Shown here in pieces: positions 31,319 through 39,594 of a stretch of 64,000 nucleotides of DNA. The DNA comes from Ferrovibrio sp046294345. Its GTDB lineage: Bacteria > Pseudomonadota > Alphaproteobacteria > Ferrovibrionales > Ferrovibrionaceae. A program made the translations under genes and the position numbers. Position 1 is the first letter of the stretch, and every line of letters starts with the position of its first letter. Under the pieces are notes generated by a model. It made no database searches. It was not told the DNA's origin and saw nothing but the letters and a program-made list of their open reading frames with translations. The stretch covers positions 1 through 64,000 of the forward strand of contig JBKBJT010000017.1 in the NCBI GenBank assembly GCA_046294345.1. The letters are read 5' to 3'.

Positions 31319-34123
31319 GTGACCGAGATCAGGACATCAGAAAAAGGCCGCATCCTCTGCGTGCTGGGCCCGACCAACACCGGCAAGACCCATCTGGCCG
31401 TCGAGCGGCTGTTGAGCCATCGCAGCGGCATCATCGGCCTGCCTTTGCGCCTGCTGGCGCGCGAAGTCTATGACCGGGCGGTGAAGATCAAGGGCGAGCG
31501 CCATGTCGCGCTGGTGACCGGCGAAGAAAAGATCGTGCCCAAGGGCGCGCAGTGGTTCGTCTGCACGGTGGAGGCGATGCCGCTGGACCGGCAATACGAT
31601 TTCCTGGCCGTGGACGAGATCCAGCTTGCCGCCGATGCCGAACGCGGCCATGTCTTCACCGACCGCCTGCTGCATGCGCGCGGCGCGGAAGAAACGATGT
31701 TCCTCGGCTCGGATACCATGCGCGGGCTGGTGCGCCGTCTGGTCCCCAATGCCGAATTCATCGCCCGGCCGCGCCTGTCGCAGCTCTCATACGCCGGCGC
31801 CAAGAAGCTCTCGCGCCTGCCCAAGCGTTCCGCCGTGGTGGCATTCTCGGCCAACGACGTCTATGCCATCGCCGAGGCCATCCGGCGCCAGCGCGGTGGC
31901 GCGGCGGTGGTGCTGGGTGCGCTCAGCCCACGGGCGCGCAACGCCCAGGTCGAGCTGTTCCAGAACCGCGACGTGGACGTGATGGTGGCGACCGATGCCA
32001 TCGGCATGGGCCTGAATCTGGATATCGAACACATGGCCTTTGCCGCGCTGTCGAAATTCGACGGCGTGGGCATGCGGCCGCTTTATCCTTCCGAAGCCGG
32101 CCAGATCGCCGGCCGCGCCGGCCGCCATCTGCGCAACGGCACCTTCGGCACCACGGGCGACTGCCCGCCGCTGGAGCCCGACCTGATCGAGCGGATCGAA
32201 AACCACCGCTTCGATCCGGTGGTTGCCGCGCGCTGGCGCAACCCGAACCTGGATTATTCCAGCATCGCCGCCCTGGTCGCCAGCCTGGAAGTGGCGCCGC
32301 CGCGCGAGGGCCTGACCCGCGGCCGCGATGCCGATGACCTCTTGAGCCTGCAGGCTTTGCGCACCGACGCCGCCGTCACCGAACGCGCCACGCGGAAGGA
32401 TCGCGTGGACCTGCTGTGGCAGGTCTGCGCCATTCCCGACTTTGCGAAAGACCTGGCCGACAGCCATGCGCGGCTGTTGAGCCAGATCTATGTGCATCTG
32501 GTGGATCGCGACGGCCGCCTGCCGCAGGACTGGGTGGCGGGGCAGCTGCGCAACATCGACCGCACCGATGGCGACATCGATACGCTGTCGCAGCGTCTGG
32601 CGCATATCCGCACCTGGACCACTGTTGCCCATCGTGGCGGCTGGCTGGAGGATGCGCAGGGCTGGCAGGCCAAGACGCGCGCCATCGAGGACCGCCTGTC
32701 CGATGCCCTGCATGAAAAGCTGACCGAACGTTTCGTCGACCGCCGCACGTCGGTCTTAAGCCGTGGCCTGGCGGAAGATCCGGCCAGCCTGACCGTGCAG
32801 CTTGGCGAGGATGATGCGCTGACCGTGGAAGGCGAGATCATCGGCCATGTGCGCGGCCTACGTTTCCGCGCCGTGGGCCATGAGACGGTGGAACAGCGCC
32901 GCATCCTGCGCTCGGCCGCTTTGCGCGTGCTGGGCCCGGCCCTGCAGTCCCATGCCGAGGCGTTGCTGGCCCTGCCGGACGAGAATTTTGCGCTGTCGCC
33001 CGAGGGCGGCCTGCTGCTGATCACGGCGGAAAAAGAAAGCGTGCCGCTGGCCGTGCTGGTGAAGGGTACGGAAGTGCTGGAGCCGAAGCTGCAATTGCTG
33101 GCCGACGACCAGCTGCCGGCGGAAACGCGCAAGGCGGTGGAGGACAAGCTGGCCGGCTGGCTGAAGCGCCACCTGCGCCAGCATCTGGGCGACCTCTATC
33201 GTTTGAGGGACGCCGAGCTGAAGGGGGCTGCGCGCGGCCTGGCCTTCCAGCTGGCCGAGAATCTGGGCGCGCTGCGCCGCGACGACGTATCCGACCTGGT
33301 GCGCCATATGGGCCAGGCCGAGCGGCATCCTTTGCGCAAGATGGGCGTGAACTTCGGCGAGACGCATATCCTGGTGCCGAAACTGCTCAAGCCCAAGCCG
33401 ACGCAACTGAAGACTTTGCTCTGGGCCGTGGCGCAGGGCCGCGAACCCGACGCGCCGCCGACACCGGGCCTCACCTCGCTGCCGATCCTGGAATGGCGCG
33501 AGGATGCCTGGTGGATGGCGGCGGGGTTCCTGCGCGCCGGCCGTCATGCCTTCCGCCTCGATGTCGTGCAGCGCATCGCCGAGGGCGCGCGCAAGGCCGA
33601 ACAGGCTTCGCGCCAGCCCATGCAGAAGACCGAAGCACCGAAGCCCGCGCCGAAACCGGAGGATGCAACACCGCCGGTGGACGCCGCCGACATCCTGCCG
33701 CCGGAGCGGCAGCAGGTTGAGCCGGTGGGCGAGCAGATCGAACAGCCGGTGGAAGCGCCGGCCGAACTGCCGGTACCCGAGATTCACGCTGAACAGGCGG
33801 CCGCTCCTGCGACCGAGCTGCCGAAGAAAAAGCGTCTCGGTCCACCCGGCAGCTTCCTGCCCGACACCGCCTGGATGAACCTGGCGGGCTGCGGCGCGGA
33901 TGAGCTGCATCGCCTGCTCTGGGCGCTGGGCTACAAGCCGATCACCGCGCGCGATCCGGAAACGAAAACAGATGTGACGCTGTATCTGCGCTCGCACAAG
34001 GCCATCGTGGCCAAGCGCCAGCGCGAGCAGGAAAAGCGCCGCGAGGACGAGGCGAAGATGGCCGATAGTCCCTTTGCCGCGCTGATGGCGCTGAAGCAGC
34101 AGGCGGCGCCGAAAAAGCGCTAG
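31319..34123 (+). CDS. SUV3-like superfamily 2 RNA helicase
   Basis: A 934-residue helicase that starts at GTG with AGGA upstream. Motif I GPTNTGKT covers 17-24, motif II is DEIQ near 100, and late motifs read MVATDAIGMGLNLDI and SEAGQIAGRAGRHLRNG. These match SUV3, the mitochondrial degradosome helicase, whose alphaproteobacterial orthologues are common. A long accessory region follows, then a Glu/Pro/Ala-rich linker (about 755-840). A short C-terminal domain (WMNLAGCGADELHRLLWALG) ends in a basic tail. Probable role: ATP-driven RNA unwinding in RNA turnover. Confidence 0.9.
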   Translation: MTEIRTSEKGRILCVLGPTNTGKTHLAVERLLSHRSGIIGLPLRLLAREVYDRAVKIKGERHVALVTGEEKIVPKGAQWFVCTVEAMPLDRQYDFLAVDEIQLAADAERGHVFTDRLLHARGAEETMFLGSDTMRGLVRRLVPNAEFIARPRLSQLSYAGAKKLSRLPKRSAVVAFSANDVYAIAEAIRRQRGGAAVVLGALSPRARNAQVELFQNRDVDVMVATDAIGMGLNLDIEHMAFAALSKFDGVGMRPLYPSEAGQIAGRAGRHLRNGTFGTTGDCPPLEPDLIERIENHRFDPVVAARWRNPNLDYSSIAALVASLEVAPPREGLTRGRDADDLLSLQALRTDAAVTERATRKDRVDLLWQVCAIPDFAKDLADSHARLLSQIYVHLVDRDGRLPQDWVAGQLRNIDRTDGDIDTLSQRLAHIRTWTTVAHRGGWLEDAQGWQAKTRAIEDRLSDALHEKLTERFVDRRTSVLSRGLAEDPASLTVQLGEDDALTVEGEIIGHVRGLRFRAVGHETVEQRRILRSAALRVLGPALQSHAEALLALPDENFALSPEGGLLLITAEKESVPLAVLVKGTEVLEPKLQLLADDQLPAETRKAVEDKLAGWLKRHLRQHLGDLYRLRDAELKGAARGLAFQLAENLGALRRDDVSDLVRHMGQAERHPLRKMGVNFGETHILVPKLLKPKPTQLKTLLWAVAQGREPDAPPTPGLTSLPILEWREDAWWMAAGFLRAGRHAFRLDVVQRIAEGARKAEQASRQPMQKTEAPKPAPKPEDATPPVDAADILPPERQQVEPVGEQIEQPVEAPAELPVPEIHAEQAAAPATELPKKKRLGPPGSFLPDTAWMNLAGCGADELHRLLWALGYKPITARDPETKTDVTLYLRSHKAIVAKRQREQEKRREDEAKMADSPFAALMALKQQAAPKKR

Positions 34124-34134
34124 CGTTCGCCGGC

Positions 34135-34683
34135 CTAGCGTTCGCCGATGGTGTGGCGGGCCAGGCGGCGGCTCAGTCCGTCCAGCGAGGTCTGCAGCTC
34201 GGCCGTCGTCTCGGCATCGAGCCCATCGTCCAGCGCCAGCAGGTTGCCGAAGCTGACGCGCAACGCCTGGGTGAGCAGCGAGAGCAGGGTGATGCGGCCG
34301 CCGGGGCTGAGCCGGGCCAGGCGGCAATCGGCATGATGGGTGAAATCGGTCAGCAGGTCGCGGAACAGCGCGCCGCAATGATGGCGGTCGCTGGCCTGCA
34401 GCACCTCGGCCAGCGGCACCGGGCGGCCGACCACCAGGCCGGCCTCAGCGCTCATCAGGCAGAGCAGGGCGTAATACAGGTTTTCCAGCGTGATGCCCCA
34501 GGCCTCGCGCTGCGCCTCGTTGTCCAGCGCGGCGGCAGGCGCCACCATCACCGGGGAATATTCCACCGCGCTGAGGAAACTGGCGCCATCGCGCAGGCGG
34601 GCCCGCAGATGCGCGCGCAGGCCGCCGCCCGGCCCGTCGCCATGACCATCGCCGTTGAGCTGTCCCGCCGTTGCCGCCGCCAT
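34135..34683 (-). CDS. Hypothetical protein
   Basis: A 182-residue protein I do not recognise. After a glycine-rich start, the body is mostly amphipathic helix with conserved-looking AWGITLENLYYALLCLMSAE and SDRHHCGALFRDLLTDFTHH, the latter having four histidines and a cysteine. No signal peptide or membrane helix is evident. Codon use fits the surrounding genes, and the antisense frame is less convincing. It converges on the helicase with 11 nt between them and lies next to the tRNA gene. Metal binding through the histidine-rich helix is only a possibility. Confidence 0.6.
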   Translation of the reverse strand: MAAATAGQLNGDGHGDGPGGGLRAHLRARLRDGASFLSAVEYSPVMVAPAAALDNEAQREAWGITLENLYYALLCLMSAEAGLVVGRPVPLAEVLQASDRHHCGALFRDLLTDFTHHADCRLARLSPGGRITLLSLLTQALRVSFGNLLALDDGLDAETTAELQTSLDGLSRRLARHTIGER

Positions 34684-34880
34684 GATCGGCCTCCGCCTGC
34701 CTGAAATCCGCCGCCAGTCTGGCAGGCTCGGCCCGGACGCGGAGCGTTACCATTCGGATAGGCCGGGTTATTTTCCGGATACCGGGCGGTGCGGGGCAGG
34801 CCGGGCCTGGACATGGCTGAAGGATGGGACGGTTGAAGGATGGCGGCGGCGCGGCTAGGTTGCCGGCAGCCCAGAAGCGC

Positions 34881-34961
<81 letters not shown>

Positions 34962-34990
34962 ATTTTCCCTGAAATGCACCATCCCGCGCT

Positions 34991-35007
34991 TGTCAGGTGC
35001 CTGTAAG
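34991..35007 (+). promoter_or_regulatory. Pho-box-like direct repeat upstream of the DUF6134-like gene
   Basis: TTGTCAG and CTGTAAG-type heptamers lie in the 7-4-7 spacing of a Pho box (11-nt period), 38-54 nt before the start codon. The 10-mer CCTGTAAGCC recurs upstream of the hemolysin-ligase operon at 35843. Confidence 0.35.
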
Positions 35008-35044
35008 CCGGCTCGTATCTTCTTGCGGCTCCCCCCAATCCATC

Positions 35045-35731
35045 ATGAGGCGAGCCGTGCATCGTTTCCTGCCCCGTTTCCATCGACCCCATCTTTTCCT
35101 GACGGCCCTGTATGCGCTTGGGCAGCTGCTTGTGCTGGCGCCAGCCGCCGAGGCCGCGCCGCCGCGCAATGGCGCGCTGCATTTCGCGGTTTTGCGCGAT
35201 GGCTCGGAAGTCGGCAGCCATCAGATGAACTTCCGGCAGAACCCGGACGGACTGCAGATCGACATCGCCACCAATGTGGTGGTCAAGGTGGCCTTCGTTC
35301 CGGTCTACCGTTTCGAACATGAAGGCCATGAAATCTGGCAGAACGGCAAACTGGCGCGGCTGTGGTCCAAGACCAATGACGACGGCACGCGGCACGCCCT
35401 GAATGTCAGCGCCGCCGGCGCCGAACTGGCCGTGCTGGCCGATGGCAAGCCGACGGAGGCCAGGGCCTTAAGCATCCCGGCCAGCCTGTGGCATGAAGGC
35501 ATCCTGCACCAGGCGGCGATTCTGAACACGCTGGATGGTTCGGCCATGGCGATCACGGTTGCCGATCTGGGGCCCGAAACCCTGACCGTCAAAGGCCAGG
35601 CCGTGCAGACGCGCCACTACGCGATCACCGGCGACCTGCAGCGCGAGCTCTGGTATGACAGCCAGAACGTGCTGACCAAAGTGCGGTTCAAGGCCAAGGA
35701 TGGCTCGCTGATCGAATACATCCTGCGCTGA
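35045..35731 (+). CDS. Secreted DUF6134-like protein
   Basis: A 228-residue protein with a basic N-terminus and a hydrophobic stretch (FLTALYALGQLLVLAPAAEA) that forms a signal peptide, so it is periplasmic. The mature part looks like an all-beta domain with the pattern LRDGSEVGSHQMNF, VYRFEHEGHEIWQNGKLARL and LWYDSQNVLTKVRFKAKDG, as in DUF6134 proteins. The function is unknown. It is expressed alone: a strong terminator follows, and a Pho-box-like repeat precedes it. Confidence 0.8.
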   Translation: MRRAVHRFLPRFHRPHLFLTALYALGQLLVLAPAAEAAPPRNGALHFAVLRDGSEVGSHQMNFRQNPDGLQIDIATNVVVKVAFVPVYRFEHEGHEIWQNGKLARLWSKTNDDGTRHALNVSAAGAELAVLADGKPTEARALSIPASLWHEGILHQAAILNTLDGSAMAITVADLGPETLTVKGQAVQTRHYAITGDLQRELWYDSQNVLTKVRFKAKDGSLIEYILR

Positions 35732-35759
35732 ATATTTTTCGCTGGATGACGGGATGAAA

Positions 35760-35789
35760 GGCCGCGCCGCCGGCGGCGTGGCCTTTTTT
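35760..35789 (+). terminator. Intrinsic terminator after the DUF6134-like gene
   Basis: The stem GGCCGCGCCG/CGGCGTGGCC (one G-T pair) with a CCGG loop is followed by TTTTTT at 35784-35789, 29 nt after the stop codon. Confidence 0.92.
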
Positions 35790-35810
35790 GCTGCATATGC
35801 CGTGACGCCG

Positions 35811-35850
35811 TCGTAAGGATTCGTAAAGACAGACGTAAGGGCCCTGTAAG
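35811..35850 (+). promoter_or_regulatory. Array of four GTAA-core direct repeats before the hemolysin-ligase operon
   Basis: The heptamers TCGTAAG (35811), TCGTAAA (35821), ACGTAAG (35833) and CTGTAAG (35844) lie in the same orientation with a period of 10-12 nt. The last two have exact 7-4-7 Pho-box spacing. The array ends 45 nt before the start codon, a usual place for an OmpR/PhoB-type activator site. Confidence 0.4.
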
Positions 35851-35894
35851 CCAGGCCAAATACAACCGGCGCATCGAAGCATCACGGAGCTTTC

Positions 35895-36491
35895 ATGCGT
35901 CTGGAAATCGTTGAAGCGCGGAACCCGCTGCGGCCTGGCGTCGAGGCACTGGCCCGCATTGTCTACCAGCGGGAATATGGCGCCGACTCCCCCTGCTTTC
36001 CCGACATCATGCTGGCCGTTCTCGACGATGCCGGCCGGCCGCATTGCGTCGCGGGCTTCCGCGACCACGTCTGCGGCTTCTTCTCCGAGCAATATGTCGA
36101 CGACGCGGTCGAGATGCTGATCGCGCGCCAGACCGGCATGGCCGTAGCACGCGAAAGCATCGTCGAGCTTGGACCGCTCGCCGCCGACCGCCCTGGCGCG
36201 CTGCTGGACCTGCTGATCGGTTTCGCCCGCATCGGCGTGGGATCGGGCTATCGCTGGGGCATATTCACGGCAACGGCGCGGCTGCGCCGGCTGGCGGCGC
36301 GGCTGGGCATCCCGCTGCTGGAACTGGGCATCGCCGACCGCAATCGTGTGGCCGCGCCGGGGAACTGGGGCAGCTATTACGACAGCGATCCACGGGTCTG
36401 TGCCGTGGACGGCCTGATGGCGAGGCAGCGGCTGCTGCAGTCCAGGCTGCCCTGCGGCAGCGGCGCCGCGCAGTCGGGCGTGGCCGCATGA
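35895..36491 (+). CDS. Thermostable-hemolysin family protein (GNAT/LuxI-like fold)
   Basis: A 198-residue protein of the thermostable hemolysin (delta-VPH type) family. It has the early PGVEALARIVYQREYGA, then a GFFSEQYVDDAVEML segment, FTATARLRRLAARLGIP, ADRNRV and the hallmark WGSYYDSDPRVCA. The fold is thought to resemble GNAT and autoinducer-synthase acyltransferases, so an acyl-transfer role is more likely than membrane lysis, especially with an acyl-AMP ligase next to it (inference). There is no signal peptide. GGAG precedes the ATG. Its stop overlaps the ligase start (ATGA), making it the first gene of a four-gene overlapping operon. Confidence 0.87.
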   Translation: MRLEIVEARNPLRPGVEALARIVYQREYGADSPCFPDIMLAVLDDAGRPHCVAGFRDHVCGFFSEQYVDDAVEMLIARQTGMAVARESIVELGPLAADRPGALLDLLIGFARIGVGSGYRWGIFTATARLRRLAARLGIPLLELGIADRNRVAAPGNWGSYYDSDPRVCAVDGLMARQRLLQSRLPCGSGAAQSGVAA

Positions 36492-37981
36492 CCGCCGATA
36501 TCCTGCTCCGCCTGCACGACCTGGCCCAGGGTGCGGACAAGGATCGGACCGCATTCGCCGAGGCCGGAAACCAGATCGGCTGGCAGGGCCTGTCGCGGCG
36601 GGTGGCCGGCGCTGCGGCTTTGCTCGCGACTTATCCCGATCCCATCGGGCTGCTGGCGCCGAGCAGCATCGACTGGCTGGTGGCCGATCTGGCGGGCTGG
36701 GCCGCCGGCAAGACGATCGTGCCGCTGCCGCATTTCTTCTCCGACGCGCAGCTTGAGCATATCGTGCGGGATGCCGGCATAAAGACGGTCATGACCGACG
36801 CGTCGCAACGCGACCGGCTGACGGGCAGCAGCATTCCGCAGGTCTCGATGCCGAAGGCGGAGGCGGCGGCCCAGCTTCCGGCCATGCAGGGCCGGCGCAT
36901 CGTCTATACCTCCGGGTCCACGGGCAATCCCAAGGGTGCGGTGCTGGGTCCGGACCAGATCCGCTCGACCTGCGCGGCCGTGATGCAGGCGATGCAGGCA
37001 GGCGTTGCGGATCACCATCTTGCCGTGTTGCCCTATTCCCTGCTGCTGGAGGCCATCTGCGGCATCTATCTGCCGATCCTGGCCGGCGGCCATTGCACGA
37101 TCGCGCCGCATGTCGCAGCGGCCAGCGGCCCCGATATCGCCACGTTGCTGGGCGAGGCCGTTGCGCAGCACAGGCCATCGACCATGGTGCTGGTGCCGCA
37201 GCTGCTGCAGGCCTGGGTGATGGTGGCCTCGGTCGGCCGCGTGGCGATCCCCGACAGCCTGCGCTTCGTTGCCACCGGCGGCGCCGCCGTGCCCGACAGC
37301 CTGGCCGAACGTGCCTGGCAGCTTGGCATACCGGTTCATGAAGGCTATGGCCTCACGGAATGCGGATCGGTCGTCGCCGTGAACCGGCCGGGCCTGCGGC
37401 GCGCCGGCACGGTGGGACAGCCACTGCCCGGGTATGACGTGCGGATCGCACCGGATGGAGAAATCATCGTCCGCAGCGATTCCGTTGCTGAAGCCTATCT
37501 CAATCGGACCGACGGCCCGGCCGCAGGCATCTGGCAGACCGGCGACATCGGAAGCATCGACGCTGACGGCTATCTGCGGGTTGACGGCCGCAAGGACAAC
37601 CTGATCGTCACCGGCAACGGCCGCAACATTTCCCCCGAATGGGTCGAAACCATGCTGCTGGCCGATCCGCGCATCGCCCGTGCCGTCGTGCTGCGCGCCG
37701 CCGACGGCCAGATTGCCGCGCTGCTGGAACCGTCCCTGCTGGGCGCAGCCTGGGCGAAGGCGGCTTCGCCAGCAAGCCTGCGCAAACTGATTGACGCCGC
37801 CATGACGGCGGCGCCGCGTTATGCCGTGCCGCGACACCTGACGCTGCTTGGCCCGGGCGAGCTTGCGTCAAGACAGCTGCTGACACCAAACGGAAAACCC
37901 CGGCGACGGGAGATCGCCGCCGCTTTCGCCGACCAGTTCCATAATCCTGAAGACGTGGAGACCAGACATGCTTTTTTATGA
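36488..37981 (+). CDS. Acyl-AMP ligase (ANL superfamily)
   Basis: A 497-residue adenylate-forming enzyme. The phosphate loop VYTSGSTGNPKGAVLG is around 140, GYGLTECGSVVAVN around 297, the hinge WQTGDIGSIDADGYLRVDGR around 348, and the C-terminal catalytic lysine region PNGKPRRREI near 469. It would activate a carboxylic acid as acyl-AMP for CoA, a carrier protein or an amine. There is no fused carrier domain and no carrier gene in the operon. It overlaps the hemolysin-family gene by 4 nt and the diiron oxidase gene by 14 nt. The acid is unknown. Confidence 0.9.
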   Translation: MTADILLRLHDLAQGADKDRTAFAEAGNQIGWQGLSRRVAGAAALLATYPDPIGLLAPSSIDWLVADLAGWAAGKTIVPLPHFFSDAQLEHIVRDAGIKTVMTDASQRDRLTGSSIPQVSMPKAEAAAQLPAMQGRRIVYTSGSTGNPKGAVLGPDQIRSTCAAVMQAMQAGVADHHLAVLPYSLLLEAICGIYLPILAGGHCTIAPHVAAASGPDIATLLGEAVAQHRPSTMVLVPQLLQAWVMVASVGRVAIPDSLRFVATGGAAVPDSLAERAWQLGIPVHEGYGLTECGSVVAVNRPGLRRAGTVGQPLPGYDVRIAPDGEIIVRSDSVAEAYLNRTDGPAAGIWQTGDIGSIDADGYLRVDGRKDNLIVTGNGRNISPEWVETMLLADPRIARAVVLRAADGQIAALLEPSLLGAAWAKAASPASLRKLIDAAMTAAPRYAVPRHLTLLGPGELASRQLLTPNGKPRRREIAAAFADQFHNPEDVETRHAFL

Positions 37982-38645
37982 TCGCCTGATTACCGAAACG
38001 CGCACGCAGCGCGAAGCCTTCATTGCGACGCCCGTGATCCAGCGCGCCCTGCGCGAGGGCGTATCGGCGCCGATGTACACCGCCTTCCTGGCGGAAGCCT
38101 ATCATCATGTGCGCCATACCTGCCGCCTGCTCGCCACGGCGGCGGCCCGCTGCGGCGACAATGATGGCCGCTATCTGGCAGCCCTGCTGGAATATATCGG
38201 CGAAGAGCGCGGCCACGAGGAGTGGATCCTGGACGATATCCGCGCGATGGGCGGCGATGCGGATGCCGTGCGGCACGGCCAGGGAGACCTGCCCTGCCGC
38301 CTGATGGTCGCCTATGTCTATTACGCCATCGAGCATGTCAGCCCCTATGCCATGCTGGGCATGGTCCACGTGCTGGAGGGCATGTCGGCGGCACTGGCCG
38401 GCATTGCCGCCGGCAAACTGCAGGCCGCGCTGGGATCGGCCGAAGGCGGCGGCTTCAGCTACCTGAAATCCCATGGCGCGCTCGACCAGGACCATGTGGC
38501 CTTTTTTCAGACTCTGGTGAACGGCATAACCGACGATCAGGCCCAGCAGGCCATCATCGAGACCGCGAAGGTGGTCTATCACCTGTATGGCGAAATCTTC
38601 CGTGCCATCGATGCGCGTTTCGCGGAGCTGTCCCATGCAGCTTGA
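37968..38645 (+). CDS. Haem-oxygenase-like diiron oxidase (TenA/PqqC-type fold)
   Basis: A 225-residue all-helical protein in the TENA/THI-4/PqqC superfamily. The residues Glu43, His50, Glu137, His169, Asp173 and His176 reproduce the spacing E-x6-H ... E ... H-x3-D-x2-H that binds two irons in haem-oxygenase-like diiron oxidases (HDOs) such as CADD. TenA itself lacks this set, so a thiaminase role is unlikely. HDOs decarboxylate, desaturate, N-oxygenate or fragment their substrates with O2. Placement after an acyl-AMP ligase suggests an activated or free fatty acid or amino acid derivative as substrate. It overlaps both neighbours. Confidence 0.88.
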   Translation: MLFYDRLITETRTQREAFIATPVIQRALREGVSAPMYTAFLAEAYHHVRHTCRLLATAAARCGDNDGRYLAALLEYIGEERGHEEWILDDIRAMGGDADAVRHGQGDLPCRLMVAYVYYAIEHVSPYAMLGMVHVLEGMSAALAGIAAGKLQAALGSAEGGGFSYLKSHGALDQDHVAFFQTLVNGITDDQAQQAIIETAKVVYHLYGEIFRAIDARFAELSHAA

Positions 38646-39414
38646 GGGGCGCATCGTTGCGATCACCGGCGCCGGCAGCGGCATCGGGCGGGCACTCGCG
38701 CTCAGCTTTGCCGGCCACGGCGCCTTTCCCATCCTGATCGGCCGGAACGAAAACAAGCTGAAGGAAACCGCGGCGCAGCTGCCGGCCGGCGCGATGGCCC
38801 GCTGCTGCGCGGCCGACATCACCACACCGCATGGCCGACAGGCCGTATTGCAGGCCTGCCGCGCCAGCGGGCAGCTTGACATCCTGGTCAACAATGCGGG
38901 CCTGGTGCCCAGCGGGCTGCTGAAAGATCTTTCCGATGCCGATCTGGAACAGGCGGCAGCGACCAATATCGTGGCGCCGATTGCACTGACCCGCGACCTG
39001 CTGCCGTTGCTGCGCCGCTCGGATCGCGCATGGATCGTCAACATCGGATCGATGTTCGGCGATATCGGCCATCCGCATTTTGCCGCTTACTGCGCGACAA
39101 AGTTCGGTTTGCGCGGCTTCTCGGATGCGATCCGCCGTGAACTGGCCCGCGACAGGATCGGCGTTACCTACGCGGCGCCACGGGCCACAAGGACAGCCGC
39201 CACCGATGGCATGGCAACGCTCGTGTCGGGCTATCACATGAAGCTGGACGATCCGCTGGCTGTGGCGCGCCGGATCGTGGCGGCCGTCGCAGCCGAATCC
39301 ACGACGGTGTTTCCCGGTGCAACGGAGCGCCTGCTGATTTTCATTCAGCGCTTTTTCCCTGCCCTGATCGACTTCGGGCTGCGGCGACAGGCTGCCGCAA
39401 TCCTGGACAGGTGA
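38635..39414 (+). CDS. Short-chain dehydrogenase/reductase
   Basis: A 259-residue classical SDR. The cofactor loop TGAGSGIGRALALSF is near 11-25, NNAG near 88, the catalytic serine is in VNIGSMFGD, and the Tyr/Lys pair sits in AAYCATKFG. The C-terminus has a hydrophobic LLIFIQRFFPALIDFGL segment that may associate with membrane or a long acyl substrate. The ATG at 38635 lies within the end of the oxidase gene (11-nt overlap); an in-frame reading from 38587 is not preferred. It is the last gene of the four-gene operon and probably reduces or oxidises the pathway intermediate. Confidence 0.9.
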   Translation: MQLEGRIVAITGAGSGIGRALALSFAGHGAFPILIGRNENKLKETAAQLPAGAMARCCAADITTPHGRQAVLQACRASGQLDILVNNAGLVPSGLLKDLSDADLEQAAATNIVAPIALTRDLLPLLRRSDRAWIVNIGSMFGDIGHPHFAAYCATKFGLRGFSDAIRRELARDRIGVTYAAPRATRTAATDGMATLVSGYHMKLDDPLAVARRIVAAVAAESTTVFPGATERLLIFIQRFFPALIDFGLRRQAAAILDR

Positions 39415-39416
39415 AG

Positions 39417-39465
39417 CCAGGTCGGCCGCATCGCGCTCGGCAGTACGCGATGCGGCCTTGCCTGG
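39417..39465. terminator. Long hairpin between convergent operons
   Basis: GGCCGCATCGCG (39424-39435) pairs perfectly with CGCGATGCGGCC (39446-39457). Outer CCAGG/CCTGG arms extend the stem. There is no T-tract, but it sits just past the SDR stop and could insulate the two convergent transcripts. The arm CGCGATGCGGCC recurs at 40302-40313. Confidence 0.55.
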
Positions 39466-39594
39466 CGGTCAGATCACCGCCGCCGGGTTGGCCATGCCGG
39501 TGGGGGAGCATGGGCCGGTGCGGCGCGCGGTGAAGGAGTCCTGCATGCGCAGGGCCAGGTGCGTGTTGGCCGGCCGCGATGGATGCTGCGGCCG

